NCBI RefSeq assembly: GCF_963678635.1
Contig: NW_026970668.1
Span: 101,684 to 165,683 of the forward strand
Source: Symsagittifera roscoffensis
Lineage: Eukaryota > Xenacoelomorpha > Acoela > Convolutidae
Reading direction: 5' to 3'
DNA length: 64,000 nucleotides
The position numbers were made by a program, and so were the translations under genes. Positions within the stretch are counted from its first letter, which is position 1, and each line of letters starts with the position of its first letter. Below, piece by piece: positions 21,729-31,879 of the stretch. The notes below the pieces were generated by a model. The model made no database searches. It had not been told where the DNA came from and saw only the letters and a list, made by a program, of their open reading frames with translations.

Positions 21729-23713
21729 CCCGCACTGACAAAAATGGTTCCCGGTCGATTTAAATTGATTTTAAATCGATTTTAAATTGATCCAAATCCA
21801 TTAACCATGTACATTTTACGCACTTAAATGGATTTTAAATCGATTTAAATCGATCTTTTTGAAAATTTTAAATCGATCTAAGTGTCTAAAAAATCGATTT
21901 AAATCGATTTCGATGGATTTTCCGACTCACTAAAATTCATCAGAATCTCACTTAAATCCATCAGAATCTGACTTAAATCCATTTTATATCGATTTAGATC
22001 GATCTTTTTGAAAATTTTAAATCAATTTAAGTGTCTAAAATCGATTTAAATCGATTTCGATGGATTTTACGACTCACTAAAATCGATTTTTTGCTAACAA
22101 GGCAAAAAAGCATGCAATTTAGAAAACTAATTGAAATCCTTTATTCTTGATTGTTTAAATAAAAACACACGTCCCAGATGTTTCAGAATTCAAGAAATAA
22201 ATAAAAAAAAGTTAATATAAATCAGATTTTGAGCTCAAAAGTATGCGAAAAAACTATTAAAAAACTATCAATGTAATCAGATATTGGAAAAACACCAGAT
22301 ATTGAGTATTAAATAGAGAAAAAGTTCGCTAAAAATTAACGTTTGAACCCAAAATTATGCAATGAAAATCTAGAAAATCATCATTGTAAATCAGATTTTG
22401 TTTATTAACATATGTAACAAATCAAAAAAATTGTCAAAAAAAAACAGATTTTGAGCTCAAAAATGTGCAATGAAATCATAGAAAATCATCATTGTAAATC
22501 AGGTTTTGGACAAATCAGATTTTGAGTGCAAAAATGTTCCATTCTTAAGATTGTTTTGCTTCTTTTTTTTTGAATGTGACGTTGATTTGTTGCATCTACA
22601 TTCAGCACAGGCACAGCCTAAGACAGCACAGGCAGAGAACCAGCCAAGCACAAGCGACGAAGCCAACTGCGCCAGAGGCCTAAACAGCATTGAAAAGTGT
22701 AATACAAACCGTACTAAATCACACAACACAACACAAGGCAAACAGTGCGCGAGAAAAAGCACAGTTTGCCAACCCCTCAGCTAAACTGAAAGCCTCAAGA
22801 GCGCCGCGAACGAGCAACCTTAACCTTAGACACCAGACTAAGCAAAAAGCCACTTGGGCTGAGCAGGCAACGTAAAAAAAAGAACCTAAGCTAGCACTAG
22901 GGGAAGGGAGAACACACATAACTGAGGTTGAAGAGACGGTCCAGGAAGACAACTGCTGCACCAGGCAACACAGGCAGAGATAAGCAAAGCAGTGGGACGA
23001 GCCACGATTTTTTAAAAAAAAATCAATTTTCCACTGAAAAATAATTACCTAAAAACTAGGAAGATTTAACCAATGGCCATTATATCAATATCAAGCTACG
23101 ATATTGGGCTACAGATAGCAACAAACATTTTTGAATAGTTCTTCGAGACAGAGGAGAAATAAGCAAAGCCGTGGGACGAAACACGATTTTAAAAAAAAAA
23201 CAATTTTTCACACAAAAAAAATTAATTTCCTAAAAACTAGGAAGATTTCTCCGGGGCGTAGCGAGAGTCTCTGTATCCTCCGGTGGAGGCATTTTACAAT
23301 CCTTTTAGTCAATTTTACAAGCATTAGTATTACAAGGGTTAGTTTTGCAAGCATTTTAGTCAGTTTTGGTATTTGTAACGTCACGTAACAAACATTTTCA
23401 TTTTTTCTGTCATTCGAAAATTTGAAGAAAAAAAAAGAAGTGAAAAAATTGATTAAAATCGATTTAAAATAGATCTGGATTGATTTCATTTTGGGTCAGA
23501 TTTAAGATCCATTCAAATCGATTTAAAACCGACTGGAATCGATTTTTTTAGCGTTGAAATGAAATCGATTTACATCGATTTAAAATCGATCCTTGTCGAT
23601 CTGAATTTTTTGTTTTGATTAACTTAATTTTTTAAAACTTAAATCGATTTCAATCTAATCTGCATACTTTTTTCATACTAAAACCGATCGAAATCCATTT
23701 TTCTCAGTGCGGG
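21729..23713. mobile_element. 1985-bp inverted-repeat element with ATCGAT/TTTAAA subterminal arrays
   Basis: The left end CCCGCACTGACAAAAATGG and the right end, read inward as CCCGCACTGAGAAAAATGG, form terminal inverted repeats with one mismatch. Inside each end is an array of alternating short palindromes (ATCGAT and TTTAAA, as in ATCGATTTAAATCGATTT): about 21755-22085 on the left and 23450-23700 on the right. The interior has no transposase-like frame. It holds the repeated phrase 'CAAAGC.GTGGGACGA.' at about 22986 and 23165. Starting from CACTG, the ends recall EnSpm/CACTA or Chapaev-type elements, but no direct target duplication is clear. It is a non-autonomous element. Confidence 0.65.
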
Positions 23714-24208
23714 TGGTTTATGACCTTGACTGCGCGTTCTGCGTTTAATGAGTTTCTGTATAATGAGATCAATGTGAAACCAAATCCAACTCATATCGTT
23801 GTACTAATTCATCTGAGTTAAATATTCAAGTTTTGCCTGTATTTATATTTACTGATAACCCAGAAGTGAATAACCCAATTTCATTTATCCTTTTAGTAAG
23901 ATAGAGCCCCACACCGGAGTTCCATGGATAATAATCAATTATGATGGAAAACTGTTGTCTAAAATGTTGTCATTATAATCCATTATTGCTGCAAACTTAG
24001 ACCACGAAATCGATTATATTGTCATTATAATAGAGTTTTTTTTTCGTAAAAACACAATCCATTAAAATCCATTATAATGGATTATAATCCATATAAAATC
24101 CATTATAATTGATTCTAACGATTATAATCTTTACATTTTTTTGCAAAATCATTTGCAAAACTTGCAACATTTCTGCGTTACTCACGGCCTACTCGCAACC
24201 TAAACCTA

Positions 24209-24575
24209 CTCAAATTCAAATTGACCCCCCCCCACTCCACTACGTTTATCCCTACGCCCTCCACTACGTTTATCCCTACGTTTATACTCAACCCTCCAAA
24301 TTACAGTTTAACCCCCCCCCCCCCCCCAAGTTTGTTGACCATCGAACGTGGACGAGGGAGGGAGGTTACTCACATAATCTCCCCCTCCCCCCCATTTTTT
24401 ACTCCGCCCACGCTCAGTAGACGGGGGGAGGGGCGTAAACTAAGATGGAGGTAAAATGAGCAATGATAAACTGTGATGGGGGGAAACTGGGGGAGGGGGT
24501 GTAAACAGGGAGGAAAACGGGACGGGGGTAAACAGGGTGGGGGATAAACAGAGGGGGAGGGTAAACGGGGTATAT
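24209..24575. repeat. C-run and G-run low-complexity segment
   Basis: The + strand carries CCCCCCC runs at 24224-24330, then GGGGGAGGG and GTAAACAGGG repeats at 24420-24570, unlike the AT-rich surroundings. The GTAAAC(A/G)GGG motif recurs several times. Open frames here, rich in Pro on one strand, are low-complexity artefacts. Confidence 0.6.
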
Positions 24576-24789
24576 ATGACAAAAAATAAAAAAAAATAGA
24601 AAAATTAAATACTAAATGTTACATTTCATGAAACCTTATACGTACCCGCATCCAGTTTCAGGCAATAATAAACGATTATATTGCAATTTTAGTACCAGTC
24701 GTACTCAAATTGAGAAATAATCTATTTTAATCAATTATTAATTGATTAATATCTCTTTTTAAAATCAAATTATAATTAAGTATAATATA

Positions 24790-25365
24790 TTACAAGGATT
24801 AAAGGAACCATAATTGGAGGTAAGATTCGCAATCCCTGAGAGTACCCTTACAGCACACATCTACAGGGTAAAAGATTTCAAACTTTGACAACAAAAACTA
24901 ATTCAAGTATTTTAAAACTTTTTCAAAAAAATTCACAAGAAACGTCATATCTCAAAAAGTACAAGAATTTGAGCGGTTAGAATTACCGGAGAGTACTCTG
25001 ACAGCCCCCAACTACAGAGTTGGGTTAGAAAGTTCATTTTTTGATTTAGAAAAAAAATCGTAAAGTTTTCTGAAATTTTTTGAAAAATCACAAAAAACAG
25101 CATATCTCAATAACTACAAGGATTTGAGTAGTCATATTTGGAGGCAGGATTTGTAATCCTTGAGAGTACTCTGACAGCTTCCAACTACAGGGTTGAGAAC
25201 TTCATGTTTTAAAATTTATTTTGTCATTAGGTTTTCTGAAAATCTTTGAAAAAACAAAAAATCGTTGTATCTCTTACACTAAAAAGGTTTGAGCATTTTT
25301 AATTGGACGGCAAATTCGCAACTACTTTGTGAACCCTGACAGCATCCCACTATTGGGAGGCTTTT
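24790..25365 (+). repeat. Four diverged tandem repeats of about 170 bp
   Basis: Each unit has GGAGGNAAGATTCGCAATCC-like sequence, then GAGAGTACTCTGACAGC, CAACTACAGGGTTG, a T/A-rich stretch and CATATCTCAA..ACTACAAG. Units begin near 24800, 24960, 25130 and 25300, the last being most diverged. Confidence 0.65.
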
Positions 25366-25424
25366 TAAAACTCGGTGGAACAACAACTGAATTCAACTGG
25401 AAAATTGAAAAAAAAATCTGAAGC

Positions 25425-25770
25425 CTTGCAAAATAGAGAAACGATAGAGAAAAAAGAAAGAAAAAAGATCGAAAAAGGATTGGAAACGAAAGAGAGAAAA
25501 AAAAAGATAAAAAAAAGATCGAAAAAGAAGGATCGAAAATCAGGTCGAAAATAAAAGATAGAAAAAACTTAGAAAAAAAGATGGAAAGATCTAAAAAGAC
25601 GGATCAAAAAAAGTGATACAAAAAATGATACAAAAAATAAAACGATTGAAAAAAGATGGAAAAAAAAAGAAAAAGAAAGATAGAAAAGACTTTAAAAACG
25701 AAAAAAAAAAATATCGAAAAAGAAAGATCGAAAAAAGACAGAAAAAATAGAAAATCCAGATAAAGAAAGA
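25425..25770 (+). repeat. Purine-rich (GAAAAAGATC) tract
   Basis: About 340 bp almost entirely of A and G on the + strand with scattered GATCGAAAAAG. Lys-rich or Phe-rich open frames across it are compositional. Confidence 0.7.
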
Positions 25771-27751
25771 TTGGAGACAACCGTTTGCCAGTACTACTAT
25801 TTTGAACTGAACCGTCTAAACCAATTTGAAAGTTAAAAAAATAGGAGACGGGTAGACAGACATTCAAATTAATTTAAAAAGCATATATACAGACAGACAG
25901 ACGTAATTTGGCCTCAAAAACAATTACTGAAAAAAATAGCCTTGCGAAAAACTAATTAAAGAATTCTCTTGAGCATTGCAATATATGATATAGCTCAAAA
26001 ATGAAAAAAAGTTTCGTTGAACATGCAAAATTATTTTGCTCAAAAATGGAAGATAGCTGTCACTACCATTTAAATATAGTATAGATAGATAATTGATCAT
26101 AATCGATTATTTATTTGTCTATTTTTTGATACAATTATAATCATTATAAATTATTATAATCCATTATTTATATTCAAATTTCTAATTCTTTAGTTTTGCA
26201 CAAAAATCCATTGTAATCGATTATAATTGATTATAATTCCTTTTGTTTGTCCATTTGGTCTTGGAAGTTTCATCTAAATTGCTTATATTTTATGCGTTTT
26301 GTAGACGTTGGTTCCTATGAAAAATGGGGAAAAAGTTTTATAAATTTTTCTAATCAATTCAAATTTATTAGGTTTTTTTCTTCATTTCTTCTCCATTTGA
26401 GTTGTTTTGTGATACAAACTTTCAAAACATCAGCAAATTGATTTAGTTTCATGATTGACTCGGAAGATTTATTTTTCATCTACCACGGGAACCTTTCCAC
26501 TAGTATGAAAGGATCTTTATGAAACGTTTGTTTCGTGATAAAACTTTGTGTTCAGATGAACCAAAGTGTTCAAGAGTTCTCTCTTTTAGAGATTTTCTTA
26601 TTGACACAAAATTTATAATCAATAAGATATAATTCGAATTTTGCTTTGAATTGACAAAATTTTGGCAAAATAATAAATTATAATCAATTATAATCGATTA
26701 TGATTAATTTTAAGGCTTTTCTGTAAGAACTATAATCAATTATAAGAGATTATAATCTCAAGGAAAATATCATGATTATAATCAATTATAAATCCTTTAA
26801 ACACCTAATTTTGGTGATTATATTCAGTTATAATTGTCAAAAATCATCATAATAATCCGTTATAATCGATTAATTACGACTAAACTAGAATGAGGGTAGC
26901 AACTGCACTAAACAGGAAATGAAATAACTTTGAAAAAATGTTATAAATTTCATGGCTAACCTCTCGGAAAAATCCATTATTATTGGTTATAACCGATTAT
27001 AATGGATTATATTGGCATGAAAAATAAAAGAAATATAAACAATTTTTAGTAGATTATAATCGATTATAATCGATTGTAATAGATTTTATTGATATAAAAA
27101 AGACTAGGATTATAATCCATTTTGCATGGATTATAATAGATTATTTTTGTAGTTTTTTAGATACTACTATAAAATGACAATATAATCGATTATTACCCAT
27201 GGAGCTCCGTGCAGGGCGAGGTTATTTTTTCGAATCGATTTGAAAGCGGATTAAATGCGAATCGTATATTGTTGCCGAAAGCTGGTGTTTTTTATCGTTT
27301 TCATTGGCTTTTCAAATTGAATAATTCATTTAGCTAATATTTTGTAAATATTTTAAGAAAGCATTATTATAAAAAATCCGTACACTCAGAAATTGGCGTA
27401 TGTGTGTTAATTTTTCACGGGGATGATGCAGATGTAGAAGCTGAACTAAGAAGCTGTCACTGTAGGACTAGTAGAGCTAGTCATTGATATAGCTCAATAA
27501 TCATAATAACTTGTTCCCTGTATGTGTTGTCTGAGTGATATAAATTATATAGATGATCACTTGAAGAACCCAGTCTGGGTGATCGTCGTTAGGCAAGATA
27601 TGCCTGTTTTCAGACGTCTCTGAGCGCAAAAAAATACAGTTTTACTCGGGATGGTGTTATAAAACCACCATTATTTATTGTTAGGATACTCAATTATTTA
27701 AAACTATAGCTATTTTAAGAATTTTTGGTAAACTCACGATTTCCTGCTTTC

Positions 27752-27810
27752 GTGTATATGAATGTATGTGTGTATATGAATGTATGTGTGTATATGAATG
27801 TATGTGTGTG
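27752..27810 (+). repeat. GTATATGAATGTATGTGT repeats, left part of split microsatellite
   Basis: Three copies of an 18-bp unit built from TATG/TGTG lie directly before the hAT-like element. With 28235-28375 on its other side they look like one microsatellite split by insertion. Confidence 0.75.
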
Positions 27811-28234
27811 CAGGGGCGGATTTAGGGGGGGGGGGCGGACGCCCTCCCTTAGGGAGTCGACCCCTTGCCTACTCAAAGGGTCCCCCCTTTGTACTATTTT
27901 GAGATATCCGTATTTGGTGACGGACCCTAAAATTTTTTCATAGGCGTCTTTGGCGCCAATATATACTTACTTTGAGGGGGGAGGGGGGGCGCGCGCCAAA
28001 GCAAATCCAATTTTTATTCTAAACTTTCCAAAGAGTGCCCAAAAACGGCTTTTTTGACCTGTTTTTACAAAGTTTTGCCTGCGACGCAGAAAATGTGGTC
28101 AAAGTAGCGTCTTTTAGTGCTTTCTTTAGGAGAGCCCAAAAAATGAATTCGATTCACCAAAAAAACTCGTAAAAATTTTTGAAAACGTTTTGAAAATCCG
28201 CCCCCCTCGAGAAAATCATAGATCCGCCGCCGTG
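27811..28234. mobile_element. hAT-like non-autonomous element 1
   Basis: The left end CAGGGGCGGATTTAGG and the right end ...CATAGATCCGCCGCCGTG form imperfect inverted repeats of the CAGGGGCGGATCTA type common in hAT elements. A G run follows the left end. The interior phrase CTATTTTGAGATATCC, with GGCGCCAATATATACTTA, recurs in the copy at 48925-49254. Flanking 8 bp (TGTGTGTG and TGTGTGTA) are compatible with a hAT target duplication, but the microsatellite makes this weak evidence. Confidence 0.65.
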
Positions 28235-28375
28235 TGTGTGTATGTATGTATGTATGTATGTATGTATGTATGTATGTATGTATGTATGTATGTATGTATG
28301 TATGTATGTATGTATGTATGTATGTATGTATGCATGTATGTATGAATGTATGTATGTCTGTATGTATTTATGTAT
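28235..28375 (+). repeat. (TATG)n microsatellite
   Basis: About 30 near-perfect TATG units, giving meaningless CMYV or THIH repeat peptides in the open frames. Confidence 0.95.
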
Positions 28376-29028
28376 ACAAGAATTGAACTTAAGCAAATAT
28401 TTTGTCGTTTATTGGGTAAAAATGAATTATAGTTTAAAGGTGTTGCATCTATTGTAAGTGGAAATACTTTTACAGAGATTTTAGGAATAGAAATTGTACT
28501 AATTGCTTGACTTGATATGTCTATTGGGATGTTCTGGAATAATGGATGGGACCAATCAGGGTCCCAATTATAATCTGATTGTTCGGCAATGACAGTGTCA
28601 TCATTGGTACTTTGAGGTCTAAAATTTTTTCTTGCTTGTGCAATTAAGTCAATATTGTGTGTAAAATAGTCAATTATGAACCAGGCTAAGATTTTTTGTA
28701 AGTAGTGTTTAACATTTTGTGAATTTCATTGCTTGAAGGATTGTGTTTAAAAATGATGAGAATGCGACAATTTCATTTCTTACATTAGTGTGTCTTGATG
28801 TTTGAACTGGTGACATATATGAAGGTCAGGTTGTTTTTATGTATGTGGGAAACATGAATGTATGCATATAAGTATGTTTATTTGTTTGTAGTTATATATG
28901 TATGTATGTATATGTGTATGTTATTTTGTATGGAGGAGTTTATGTATGTGTATTTGTATGATTTTAATTTTTTTTTCTGCAGAAATACTTAGAAAAGCGT
29001 CTTACCTGGGTGCTTAATCCCGGTGGAC
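28376..29028. other. Intron, nothing firmly recognised
   Basis: AT-rich sequence, with another short TATG-rich patch at about 28855-28925. No supported gene. Confidence 0.5.
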
Positions 29029-29450
29029 TAACAATCTGTCTCAAAAATTTAGTATTAAACAGTAGCCGGCATTCTCGGTGCAGAATATTATTTTATCATG
29101 TCGGGTCAACCGCGCACAGTCCTTACAAGGGGTAGAAATGCCCAGTTAGAAAAAGACTACAAAAAACTACAACGTCTGTCACTTTTTCGGCATCAAAATC
29201 GAGCTCAATCATCAGCAGTTTTTTCCCGCACGGATGGTTAACCATCCGTGCGGGAAAAAACTGCTGATGATTGAGCTCGATTTTGATGCCGAAAAAGTGA
29301 CAAACTTTGTAGTTTCTTGTAGTCTTTTTCTAACTGGGCATTTCTACCCCTTGTAAGGACTGTGCGCGGTTGACCCGACCTGATAAAATAATATTCTGCA
29401 CCGAGAATGCCGGCTACTGTTTAATACTAAAATTTTGAGACAGATTGTTA
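29029..29450. repeat. 422-bp near-perfect palindrome without spacer (fold-back element)
   Basis: The left arm begins TAACAATCTGTCTC and the right arm ends GAGACAGATTGTTA. The arms meet at GGTT|AACC (29236-29243) with no loop. I counted about five mismatches over the 211-bp arms. If the outer TA is the target duplication, the ends are ACAATCTGTC, as expected for a Tc1/mariner-type fold-back MITE. There is no coding content. Confidence 0.85.
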
Positions 29451-29469
29451 CCCGAGTCGAGATTTTTCA

Positions 29470-29665
29470 CCTAATTTGAAGCAAGATTTGAGCGGTTTGA
29501 GCGGTTTTTTTAGACAATTACGCTCAAAATCTTGCTTCAAAATGAGCGGTTTGAGCGGTTTTTGAACGGTTTATCTAAAAAAACCGCTCAAAAACCGCGC
29601 AAGATTTGAACGGTTTTGAGCGGTTTATCTAAAAAAACCGCTCAAAAACCGCGCAAGATTTAATA
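29470..29665. repeat. GAGCGGTTT cluster with a 52-bp tandem unit
   Basis: GAGCGGTTT or its complement AACCGCTC occurs about ten times in 200 bp. A unit running from AACGGTTT through TATCTAAAAAAACCGCTC to CCGCGCAAGATTT is present twice in tandem. The inverted arrangement could fold into several hairpins. Confidence 0.7.
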
Positions 29666-31879
29666 ACTTATACAACTTGTATAAATTGTAGCAGCAACTC
29701 GCTGCAACTCTAGCAGGGTGGCTAATTTAGACGCTGAACTATTTGAAACAGTAGAGGCAGTACTAGCAAAACAGGGCTAGTCACCCGTGAAGACCATGAA
29801 CTGGAAGATTTTGGGTTATCAGATTGTATTCGAAAACCTAATTTTGTTAGAGTAACTGGGGGTGGTCAATGCAGTCATGGGTAAGTTTAAGAAAATCCAA
29901 GTCATTAATCAATTTTCCTTAAAAGTGACAGGTTTTTGAGGGTGACGGTGGTCACAAGCAGCACTGCCCATTTTGTCGTCGGGAGTGAACTCAGTACCTT
30001 CTTTCAAGAGTTTGCAGACCAATAATGTCCCATTGATACGCTATGTGCCAATTACAATCGCGTCAAAAAGTAATATTGTTTGGCTCACTGATGGTGGATA
30101 TTTACTCCCTGGGTTTAAATGGGGAGGCCGCATGAATTTTCTTTTCTAAAAACCGGGCAGAGTATCTTCTGGGTCTCGAATTACAAATGAAGCAAGAGTT
30201 CGTCCGATTAAATTTGACCTGAACAACAATTAGAAAAAATTGCCCATTTGGGAATGGTGGAAATCGTATTACAAAGTTAGGTATAGACATATTTTCACGA
30301 GGTTGGGATTTGCTAGAAACCACCAAATGTTTTCTTTTTTAAAGTCGCCGTTAATTCTTATCCAGGAAAAAAGAAGAAGAGTCCCGGTTTATATCCAGTC
30401 AAAAGTGAAGGAAAAAAGAAAAACTAATTCTATATGAAAGTGACATTTTCTTTGCCCGATGATTATTACATCAACGAATGAGGGATATGATAAGTTGACT
30501 ATTGATTATTGAATCTTTTGGAATTTTCCGATTCTGCCGCCTCGATACAACTCAAAGTCAAGAGAAAACTTTTTAGTACAGTTCGCTAGAACTCAAAAGT
30601 CAGTAACCGTTGCAATCTGAATATTGTTTCTGAAGAATATACTGTAGCTTTTAGATTCAAAACAGGTTTTTTATTGATTAACCGATATGCCAAAAGAGTT
30701 CCAGAAAGCGATAGACAACCCTCTCAAATCTTTTCATAAATATTAGCTTCCATTAATTGTTACAAAAGACGCAGCAGTTGACCACAATCTTCTAATTGAA
30801 CAAGTCCTCAAAAGACTTTTGGAGGAAACGTTTGTCATGAATATCTCCAAGGGCGAATCATATCAATATCTCCTTGAATATATTATCTTGGTTATCTTTC
30901 AACATTAATGCGGGTTGCATCAAACAGTCTAGAATAGTGGCTGTCTTGGCGCTGGATCTTCCTAAACGCTTGGGCAGCCTAGGTCATTTATGAACATATC
31001 CTTATTCACCTTCAAAATTTTAAAACGATTTTGCAGTTCCATTTGACCATTTTAAACGTTCAAAAAATTGAGAAAAAAAAACAAAAATCGGTGTGAGAAG
31101 ATAATCAGCAACTGGTATTTAAAATTATCCTGATTCTACAGGGTGAAATAAAAATCTTTGATCTTTCTGACCTTCAGACACTAAATGAAAACTCTCTAAA
31201 AACAAAAATACAGTCAATAAACAGGAAAAAAACAAATATACAAAAAACAAGAAAAAACAAAAAAACATAAATAAAAACCTTTGATCTTTCTGACCTTCAG
31301 ACACTAAATGAAAATTCTCTAAAAACAAAAAAACAGTCGCTTAGATAGAGATTAGTGTGAACTAGAAAATTTATTCGAATTAAAACAAAACATCCGTACA
31401 TTATATTATCAAACCCTAAGTTTGGAAAATTCCATACATGCTTTATTCGAAAATCTGTATTAAAAAAACCGAAATTGGCAAAAGAAAAAGACAGCTACAG
31501 AAAAACCATTTAGAAGAGAAAAATAAATATATACCTATTCAACAGAAAAAGAAAACTGTTTTGCAGAAAAATTATTCAGCAGAAAAAGAAAATTATTTTG
31601 CAGAAAAAAGTTATTTTTAGCATAACATATTTATCAGCAGAAAAACAGGAAGTCATTGCTTGATCGAAAAAGACGAGTGAAAAAAAAACAAATTTGGGAA
31701 AGGAAAAAAGAAACTTATATTTGCAGAACAAAGTTATTCAGCAGAAAAAGGAAATTAATTTGCAAAAAAAGAAAGTTATCTCAGCACTAAAATTTAATTA
31801 TTTAGCAGAAATACAGGATCGAAAGCAAAAGAAGTATCAAAAACTGTGAGAAACTTTTCGCCTTTTCCTAACCAGAGGA
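29666..31879. other. Intron with simple repeats, no recognised gene
   Basis: 29700-31100 has broken coding-like stretches that I cannot assign. 31148-31213 is repeated at 31271-31336 (TTTGATCTTTCTGACCTTC...). 31480-31810 holds many GCAGAAAAA..TTATTT units of about 20 bp. Confidence 0.5.

Larger units (their letters stand above)
23906..27217. mobile_element. 3.3-kb inverted-repeat element with GATTATAATC arrays
   Basis: The left end GCCCCACACCGGAGTTCCAT continues GGATAATAATC. The right end read inward is GCCCTGCACGGAGCTCCATG, then GGTAATAATC. They match with one gap and a few changes over about 30 bp. Inside both ends lie many copies of the palindrome GATTATAATC and variants (23930-24120; 26090-27190). 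The interior holds a G/C-run segment, four diverged 170-bp tandem repeats and a purine-rich tract, but no transposase. Its structure parallels the neighbouring element at 21729, with different palindromes. Non-autonomous; superfamily unknown. Confidence 0.6.

Noticed and set aside
22499-22961. Overlapping open frames on both strands near 22.5-22.9 kb
   Set aside because: Compositional bias (GC-richer patch) inside a non-autonomous element. No motif and no consistent start.
25604-25867. Phe-rich membrane-like protein
   Set aside because: Translation of a purine-rich low-complexity tract on its pyrimidine strand.
28154-28457. CMYV and THIH repeat proteins
   Set aside because: Translations of a (TATG)n microsatellite.
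31438-31810. CRISPR-like spaced repeats (GCAGAAAAA units)
   Set aside because: Units are short, variable and A-rich, with no constant spacer length. The context is eukaryotic.
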